DNA of 64,000 nt from Jejuia pallidilutea (lineage in GTDB: Bacteria > Bacteroidota > Bacteroidia > Flavobacteriales > Flavobacteriaceae): the NCBI RefSeq assembly GCF_002973595.1, contig NZ_PVEO01000002.1:186001-250000 (forward strand), in the 5' to 3' direction. The position numbers were made by a program, and so were the translations under genes. Below, one piece after another: positions 58,842 through 64,000 of this stretch (the first letter of the stretch is position 1; each line of letters opens with the position of its first letter). The notes beneath the pieces were generated by a model. That model was not told where the DNA came from, did no database searches, and was given only the letters and a program-made list of their open reading frames with translations.

Positions 58842-60731
58842 ATGACTAAAACCAACCTCTCACTTTTACTTGTATGCTTATTTGTATACAACAGTTTCTC
58901 TCAATCTCCAATCTTAACGCCTAAAGATTTTCAAACAGTAGCCATAGATTCGTGTTTGTCTTGGATGCGCAATAATGCTTACACAGGAAAAGATTTAGAT
59001 AATTATCATGCCATAGGCTTACAGACGCTAAAGCGAAGCTTAGCAACCAAGGAAACACAAACCATTCTACAAGTTCATGAAACATTAGCAAATTGGCATG
59101 GTTATAATGGCATTTTTCCTCCCGATTCGGTTGTATATCATTCTGAAAAAGTACTTGAATATCAATTGTTAGGTAATGACAAAAAGAAAATAGCCGATAC
59201 GTACCGAACACTTGCCATAGACTATATAAATGTACGAAAGTTAGATAAATCTCAAGATGTTTTATTTAAAGCCATTGCACTCTATGAAACATTAGAAGAC
59301 GAACTGGGTTTAGCCAGTGCCTACAGAACATTGGGCTCGCTTCACCAAGTTATGGAAGATTTTCAGAAATCTGTAGACTACACCCTAAAAGCCATACCTA
59401 TTTTAGAAAAAAACAAAAAATATGCCTCAGTAGCAATTGCGCAATTCAATTTAATTATTGGTTACGGCGAACTTGGTGAGTTTGATAAAGCATACAATGC
59501 TGCCGATTATTGTTTAAATCTTGTAAAAACAAAAGCTTCAGAAGAAATTTTTATTCCTGTAAGAGCACACTCCTACAGAGGGGAAGTATATGTAAAAGCT
59601 AAAGATTACAAAAATGCGCTTAAAGACTTTATAAAAGCGTGGGAATTATGTGTTGCAAATATTGGAGAGGAACGTTGTGCCACCTACAGAACAGAAATAG
59701 GACAAGTTTATCTACTTCAAAATAACTATAAAAAAGCACTAGAACATCTTTCTGCTGGTGTAAAAGCATACGAAGACAAAGGACAAAGTTCTATTATACA
59801 ACAGTATTTAGACCTAGCTGAAACCTACGCTAAATTAGGCAATTTTGAAAAAGCACTATTTTATAAAGATAAAGCCAATGCTAACTCACAAAAAGCACTA
59901 GAAGACAAAATTGCAAATCTAGAAGCAGAAACTATTGTTAAATACGAAACTGGCAAAAAAGACGAGGCTATAGCTAGTCAAGCCTTACTAATAGAACAAA
60001 AAAGTAAAGCCCAAAGTTTAATTTTTGCAGTTGCCCTACTATTAGGTTTATTATTATTATCGTTACTCTACTTTTTTAACAAGAATAAAAAAGCCACTAA
60101 AATAATACGTGCAAAAAATGCCGAAAACGAACTCTTATTGAAAGAAATTCACCATCGTGTTAAAAATAACCTAGAAATGGTTAAGAGCTTAATTGCATTA
60201 CAATCTGCACAAATAGAAGACGCTGCAACTAAAGATGCTATGATTGCTAGCCAAAACCGCGTACAGTCCATGGGTATTATTCATCAAAAACTATATCAGG
60301 GTAATAATTTGGGAAGCATAGAAATGAAAGATTACTTTTTAAACTTAAGTGAAGGTATTTTAGATACGTTTAATGCTGAAGATAAAGTACAAATAAAATG
60401 TGCTATGGATCATCTAAATTTAGATGTAGACACAGCCGTACCAATAGGCTTAATTGTTAACGAGTTATTAACTAATGCATTAAAATATGCATTTCCTGAA
60501 AATAAAAAAGGTGAAATTTCTATAAGCTTAGAAAAATTTAAAAGCAACCATTTAAAATTAAAAGTATCTGATAATGGTGTTGGAAAAATTAATGGTATGG
60601 CACCAAAAGGCACAGGCTTTGGCTCTCAGCTGGTAAACTTACTTACACAGCAACTTAACGGAAAAATGGTTGAACGTTCCGAAAAAGGGACTTTAATAGA
60701 ATTCGATTTTTTAATTGATACGGCAGCATAA
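58842..60731 (+). CDS. TPR-containing sensor histidine kinase (HisKA_2 type)
   Basis: I start this at ATG 58842, which gives a signal peptide ending NSFSQ. The in-frame TTG four codons upstream is less likely. The periplasmic part (about residues 25-390) is a chain of TPR helix pairs (TYRTLAIDYINVRKLDKSQ, SAYRTLGSLHQVMEDFQKS, TEIGQVYLLQNNYKKALEHL). One membrane span lies at about 392-412. The kinase core begins LLLKEIHHRVKNNLEM with phosphoacceptor His437, of the HisKA_2/HWE type. The HATPase domain has NELLTNALKYAFP, VSDNGVG and GTGFGSQLVNLL. It overlaps the response regulator by one base, so the two are a cognate pair. The signal is unknown. Confidence 0.93.
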   Translation: MTKTNLSLLLVCLFVYNSFSQSPILTPKDFQTVAIDSCLSWMRNNAYTGKDLDNYHAIGLQTLKRSLATKETQTILQVHETLANWHGYNGIFPPDSVVYHSEKVLEYQLLGNDKKKIADTYRTLAIDYINVRKLDKSQDVLFKAIALYETLEDELGLASAYRTLGSLHQVMEDFQKSVDYTLKAIPILEKNKKYASVAIAQFNLIIGYGELGEFDKAYNAADYCLNLVKTKASEEIFIPVRAHSYRGEVYVKAKDYKNALKDFIKAWELCVANIGEERCATYRTEIGQVYLLQNNYKKALEHLSAGVKAYEDKGQSSIIQQYLDLAETYAKLGNFEKALFYKDKANANSQKALEDKIANLEAETIVKYETGKKDEAIASQALLIEQKSKAQSLIFAVALLLGLLLLSLLYFFNKNKKATKIIRAKNAENELLLKEIHHRVKNNLEMVKSLIALQSAQIEDAATKDAMIASQNRVQSMGIIHQKLYQGNNLGSIEMKDYFLNLSEGILDTFNAEDKVQIKCAMDHLNLDVDTAVPIGLIVNELLTNALKYAFPENKKGEISISLEKFKSNHLKLKVSDNGVGKINGMAPKGTGFGSQLVNLLTQQLNGKMVERSEKGTLIEFDFLIDTAA

Positions 60732-61474
60732 TGGAGGAGAAAACCAAAATATTGATTGTAGAAGACGAAATGGTTATAGCTGCCAACATTTCACTTCAAC
60801 TTAACGAACTGGGTTACGAGGTTACGGGAATTGTTCCTAGAGGCGAAGAAGCGTTGCATCATATTAAAGATAATCCACCAGATATTTTGCTGCTCGATAT
60901 TAATTTAAAAGGAAATTTAGATGGCATAGAAACGGCGCAGACAATGCAAAAAACGCACAATATTCCCATTATTTATTTAACAGCCAATATTGATGATGCC
61001 CATTTTAACAGAGCCAAACAAACGCATCCTTACGGGTTTATTTCTAAACCCTATAAAAAATTAGATTTGCAACGCGCCATAGAGCTTACCATAAGTCAAC
61101 TCGAGCTACAACCTAAATCCCCTACAAATCATTTAAAAACAGAATCGCAATCCTTTATATTAAGCGACAGTATTTTTGTTCGACACCATAATAGCATGGT
61201 AAAAGTTGATATTAGGGATATTTTATATATAGAAGCAGAACGCAACTATTGCCGCATCTATTCAAAATCCAAAGAATATCTTTTAGTAATGACCCTAAAG
61301 GATATAGATGAAAAATTACCCACAAAGTACTTCCTAAGAATTCATAGGTCATTTATTATTAACATTTCCCAAATAGACGAAATTGCAAATAGCCATATAA
61401 CCATTGGCAAAAAAGCAATACCAATTAGTAAGTCTTTAAGAAACGAATTATTTAATCGTATTCAGACTATCTAA
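60731..61474 (+). CDS. LytTR-type response regulator
   Basis: The 247-residue protein has a receiver domain (residues 6-125). Its acidic pocket is VEDE (10-13), the phosphoacceptor Asp56 sits in ILLLDINL, and IIYLTAN and SKPYKK complete the site. The LytTR DNA-binding domain (about 145-245) has DIRDILYIEAERNYCRIYSKSKEYLLVM, FLRIHRSFIIN and PISKSLRNELF. The start codon overlaps the kinase stop by one base. LytTR regulators bind paired 9-bp repeats near their targets. No such site can be assigned here, but the secreted-protein genes downstream are possible targets. Confidence 0.95.
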   Translation: MEEKTKILIVEDEMVIAANISLQLNELGYEVTGIVPRGEEALHHIKDNPPDILLLDINLKGNLDGIETAQTMQKTHNIPIIYLTANIDDAHFNRAKQTHPYGFISKPYKKLDLQRAIELTISQLELQPKSPTNHLKTESQSFILSDSIFVRHHNSMVKVDIRDILYIEAERNYCRIYSKSKEYLLVMTLKDIDEKLPTKYFLRIHRSFIINISQIDEIANSHITIGKKAIPISKSLRNELFNRIQTI

Positions 61475-61478
61475 AGGA

Positions 61479-61503
61479 CCAGTATTATCATAATAATACT
61501 TGG
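61479..61503 (+). terminator. Hairpin after the response regulator
   Basis: CC-AGTATTAT faces ATAATACT-TGG with a one-base bulge and a four-base loop. It lacks a T run, so termination strength is doubtful. Confidence 0.4.
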
Positions 61504-61643
61504 ATAAATAAAAACTAATGTTCGGATAGAATAAACCACTATTCGTCCTATATCGGTTTTATTTCATTCTCATTATGACGTACTTGAGAGTGGAATTTTA
61601 ATCATGAATTCTTTTATCATTAACCATTTAAATACTATCAATT

Positions 61644-62381
61644 ATGAAAATTTTTAAAACAATTCTATTAGTTGCATGTTTCACAATCATGCTACCAACC
61701 GCTACACAGGCCCAAGAAAACGAAAGTTTTATAATGAACTTAACAGAGTTTACTGTAAAATTTGGCCATAACTCAGTTTTTACCGAAGGTGTAAAAAAAT
61801 GGAATAAATGCTATAAAGAAAATGGCGGAAAAGACACATGGAACGTATGGCACCGTTTACAAGGCAAAGGCAATGTTTACGTAATGGCTTCACGTATGAA
61901 CAAATGGGCAGAAATGGATGAAAGCGATCCTGCAGGAAAAGCTTGCCGCTCAATTGCTTTAGATTTTATAACACCACATATTGAAAGCGCTGAATACAAT
62001 ACAGCTAGATCCATACCAGAATATAGCCGTAAAACTGCCCTAGAAGGTATGTCTATTGTTTGGGTAAACAGTTTTAAGGTTAAAAACAGTATGGTTTTTA
62101 ACGAAATTGTTAAAGAGGTTACATCTGTTATTAAATCACAGGAAGGAGACAACCGTGGATATTGGTATCGCCAAATGGCTGGAGAGGGTGTTAATTATTT
62201 TGTTTCCACACCATTTAAAGATTTTGCAGATTTAGATAACGATAAAGACGGTGTTTGGGCAGTTTTTGAAAAAGCTAAAGGAAAGGCCAAAACTAAAGAA
62301 ATACGCGAAAAGTTTTCGGCCGTTTTAGAAAATTCACAAAGCTACACTTACACCTTAGAGACTGATTTGAGCATGATGTAA
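61644..62381 (+). CDS. Secreted protein of unknown function
   Basis: The 245-residue protein has a signal peptide ending ATQAQ (about residue 24). The mature part seems to hold two similar halves, each starting with a strand and helix (FIMNLTEFTVKFGHNSVFTEGVKKW and SIVWVNSFKVKNSMVFNEIVKEV). Each half then has a Trp-rich strand (DTWNVWHRLQGKGNVYVMAS and NRGYWYRQMAGEGVNYFVST). That arrangement suggests a tandem dimeric alpha-beta barrel of the ABM type, though I cannot assign a specific family. It lies downstream of the two-component pair in the same direction and could be a target. Codon use matches the neighbours. Confidence 0.7.
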   Translation: MKIFKTILLVACFTIMLPTATQAQENESFIMNLTEFTVKFGHNSVFTEGVKKWNKCYKENGGKDTWNVWHRLQGKGNVYVMASRMNKWAEMDESDPAGKACRSIALDFITPHIESAEYNTARSIPEYSRKTALEGMSIVWVNSFKVKNSMVFNEIVKEVTSVIKSQEGDNRGYWYRQMAGEGVNYFVSTPFKDFADLDNDKDGVWAVFEKAKGKAKTKEIREKFSAVLENSQSYTYTLETDLSMM

Positions 62382-62536
62382 AAACAGTTATAAAGCAAGT
62401 TTAAAACCTGTAAAGAGTAAATAACAGAAGACTCTCTGTTAGAAATAGCAGCGAGTCTTTAAAAAAAATTGAACATGAAGCACTATTAAATCTTAAGTGA
62501 TTTTTTAGTAAACCATTCAACCAAAAACCCATAACA

Positions 62537-63037
62537 ATGAAAAAACTAGTTTTATTAAGTTTTGCAGCGCTACTCATTATGGCATGCCAACAAAAAGATA
62601 CACGCTATACACAAAACTCACCAGAGATTGATGTTGTAAAAAAGCATATAGAAAATTACAATACCAAAAATTACGATACGAGTATAATGGCTGATACTTG
62701 CAAATCCTATTTCAATACAAAAAACAAACCAATATTAAGGAAAGATATAATTGCTTACCATAAAGCCAATGATGTAAACTATACAAAGCGTGGTTTTCTT
62801 AGTGAAGATCAAGAATTTGAAATGGTAGTAACCGATAATGGCGAAACATGGGTAAATGCTTGGTTAGATTGGAGAGCTACACTTAAAGAAAGCGGAAAGG
62901 TTGTAGATATGCCCATACACCTCACCTATCGTTTTATAGATGGTAAAATAGTACGGGAAGTGGGCTTTTGGGATCCAACCGAAATTGTATTAGCACTTCA
63001 AGAAATTGAAGCCCAACGTAACATAACTGTAGAATAA
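62537..63037 (+). CDS. SnoaL-like/NTF2-fold lipoprotein
   Basis: The 166-residue protein has a lipoprotein signal ending LIMAC (Cys17). An NTF2-like domain follows, with IDVVKKHIENYNTKNYDTSIM at the start, then FEMVVTDNGETWVNAWLDWRATL, and HLTYRFIDGKIVREVGFWDPTEI near the end, the typical SnoaL-like conserved strand pair. SnoaL-like domains bind small molecules or serve as enzymes, and their function in lipoproteins of this kind is unknown. It lies 155 bases after the secreted protein, and both may be outputs of the two-component system. Confidence 0.85.
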   Translation: MKKLVLLSFAALLIMACQQKDTRYTQNSPEIDVVKKHIENYNTKNYDTSIMADTCKSYFNTKNKPILRKDIIAYHKANDVNYTKRGFLSEDQEFEMVVTDNGETWVNAWLDWRATLKESGKVVDMPIHLTYRFIDGKIVREVGFWDPTEIVLALQEIEAQRNITVE

Positions 63038-63266
63038 ATACCTATTAAATAATACCCTTTTGTTTTATAATTAACCAACCAAATTTCAGAAAACACTGTA
63101 CTGGCACCAAAAGCTATAAAATTTGACTGTTAGTATGGTGTTTTTGAATTTTGAAACTAACTTAATTATACTCCATAAAAAACTCTAGATGTGCTTTAAA
63201 CTCTAGTACAAAATCCACATTAAAAACATAAACAGTACAGTATTAACTATTATTAAGTATTAAACC

Positions 63267-64000
63267 GTGTTAAAACTAAAGCAAAACTTAAACCAGAAAT
63301 TTAGCCGTAGCCTAACTACGAGTGAGTTTTCTCGTTACTTTTCGTTTTCAGCGCTATACATTGCACAAGGTATCCCAGAAGGTATTACATTTTTTGCTAT
63401 ACCTGCTTGGTTGGCTATGAATAACAAAACACCCTTAGAGATAGCTTCTTTTTTAGGTATTATAGGCATACCATGGAGTTTTAAAATTATAGCTGCGCCT
63501 TTAATGGATCGTTTTACTTATTTACCTATGGGTAGAAAACGTCCATGGGTAATTCTAGGCCAATTGTGTTTAATTATTAGTTTTTTAAGTATAGGCTTTG
63601 TTCCAGACCCCTTAAATAATTTAACAGGACTTTCCGTTATTGGTTTTTTAATTAGTCTTTTTGGTGCTTTTCAGGATGTTGCTACAGATGGAATGGCTGT
63701 TGATGTAATTCCCGATAATGAACAAGCTAGAGCCAATGGCTTAATGTGGGGCACTAAAATAATTGGAACATCACTATCGCTAATGGTAGGAACCGCATTA
63801 ATTAATAATATTGGTTTTAAATCTGCTATTGCATCATTATCTGTAACCATAGGTGTAATTATGATGGTGCCAATTTATTTTACCGAACGTCCAGGAGAAA
63901 AAACAATGCCTTGGACTAAAGGGCAAGCCAATAAAAAATCTAAACAAACACAACTTAAGAGTTGGTCGCAAATATTAAAGAGTTTATATCGTGTTGTTAA
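63267..64000 (+). CDS. MFS transporter, N-terminal part (3' end outside window)
   Basis: The frame opens at GTG 63267, right after an in-frame TAA (63261-63263), and stays open to the window end. About 244 residues are visible. It has the major-facilitator layout of AmpG/SLC33-like transporters: SRYFSFSALYIAQGIPEGITFFAIPAWL in the first span, then GIPWSFKIIAAPLMDRF, the loop MGRKRPWVILGQ between spans 2 and 3, and FGAFQDVATDGMAVDVIPDNEQARANGLMWG. AmpG-like members carry muropeptides; SLC33 members carry acetyl-CoA. The exact substrate cannot be assigned from this fragment. Confidence 0.85.
   Translation, partial: MLKLKQNLNQKFSRSLTTSEFSRYFSFSALYIAQGIPEGITFFAIPAWLAMNNKTPLEIASFLGIIGIPWSFKIIAAPLMDRFTYLPMGRKRPWVILGQLCLIISFLSIGFVPDPLNNLTGLSVIGFLISLFGAFQDVATDGMAVDVIPDNEQARANGLMWGTKIIGTSLSLMVGTALINNIGFKSAIASLSVTIGVIMMVPIYFTERPGEKTMPWTKGQANKKSKQTQLKSWSQILKSLYRVV

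Noticed and set aside
62430-62470. AGACTC...GAGTCT hairpin as a forward terminator
   Set aside because: It is followed by A rather than T on the forward strand, and no reverse gene lies there for it to serve.

Overview
The window comes from a low-GC member of the Bacteroidota, almost certainly a marine-type Flavobacteriaceae. Four giant secreted proteins end in the type B CTD of the type IX secretion system. Promoters carry the TAnnTTTG -7 box of this phylum rather than a TATAAT box. Several small families typical of flavobacteria are present (Lacal_2735, TIGR03643, DUF2256). No tRNA, rRNA, CRISPR array, transposase or integrase was seen.

Layout. 1-3.7 kb: end of a UbiA-type prenyltransferase, Maf, a lipoprotein, a small MscS channel and CorA. 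3.8-6.9 kb: an ArsR-controlled operon for (organo)arsenic efflux with two copies of one operator. 7.1-13.1 kb: a small lipoprotein, then an operon of secreted PIG-L deacetylase, a 35-residue membrane microprotein, a sodium:solute symporter and a Gfo/Idh/MocA oxidoreductase, ended by a structured element and a terminator. 13.3-14.2 kb: a DUF2911 protein on the minus strand.

14.4-28.9 kb is a two-operon photobiology and stress cluster. It encodes a TetR-like regulator, a UbiB-like kinase, a flavin reductase, an SDR with DUF2867, DUF2256, Cry-DASH, an iron-sulfur photolyase, a second photolyase/cryptochrome, TIGR03643, GTP cyclohydrolase I, two small paralogues, an SDR, glutathione peroxidase, Lacal_2735, TspO, an SRPBCC protein and a CPD-type photolyase. 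Both operons start from nearly identical promoters with the same inverted repeat, TGTTTAAC-N14-RTTAAACA, so they are probably switched together, most likely by light or photo-oxidative stress.

29.3-33.2 kb is the most unusual part. It is a run of short single-function cassettes (a secreted unknown, an antitoxin/PIN pair, a secreted unknown, a lipoprotein hydrolase, a small barrel-like protein). The first three are bounded by 136-139-bp imperfect palindromes. In each of these cassettes the bases at the start (GTT...) are the exact reverse complement of the bases at its own downstream end (...AAC) over 9-10 bases. This is the signature expected of integron cassettes with attC sites. No integrase is in view.

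33.4-36.9 kb: a pRiA4b ORF-3-like acidic protein, a conserved unknown with a weak kinase-like signature, and a two-gene ABC exporter. 36.9-52.9 kb: four tandem T9SS-exported, gliding-associated surface proteins of 905, 819, 1615 and 1908 residues. 53-58.8 kb: housekeeping genes uvrB, sucC and lysA with a TerB-like and a DUF1456 protein. 58.8-61.5 kb: a TPR histidine kinase and LytTR response regulator pair. 61.6-64 kb: a secreted unknown, a SnoaL-like lipoprotein and the start of an MFS transporter that runs off the end.
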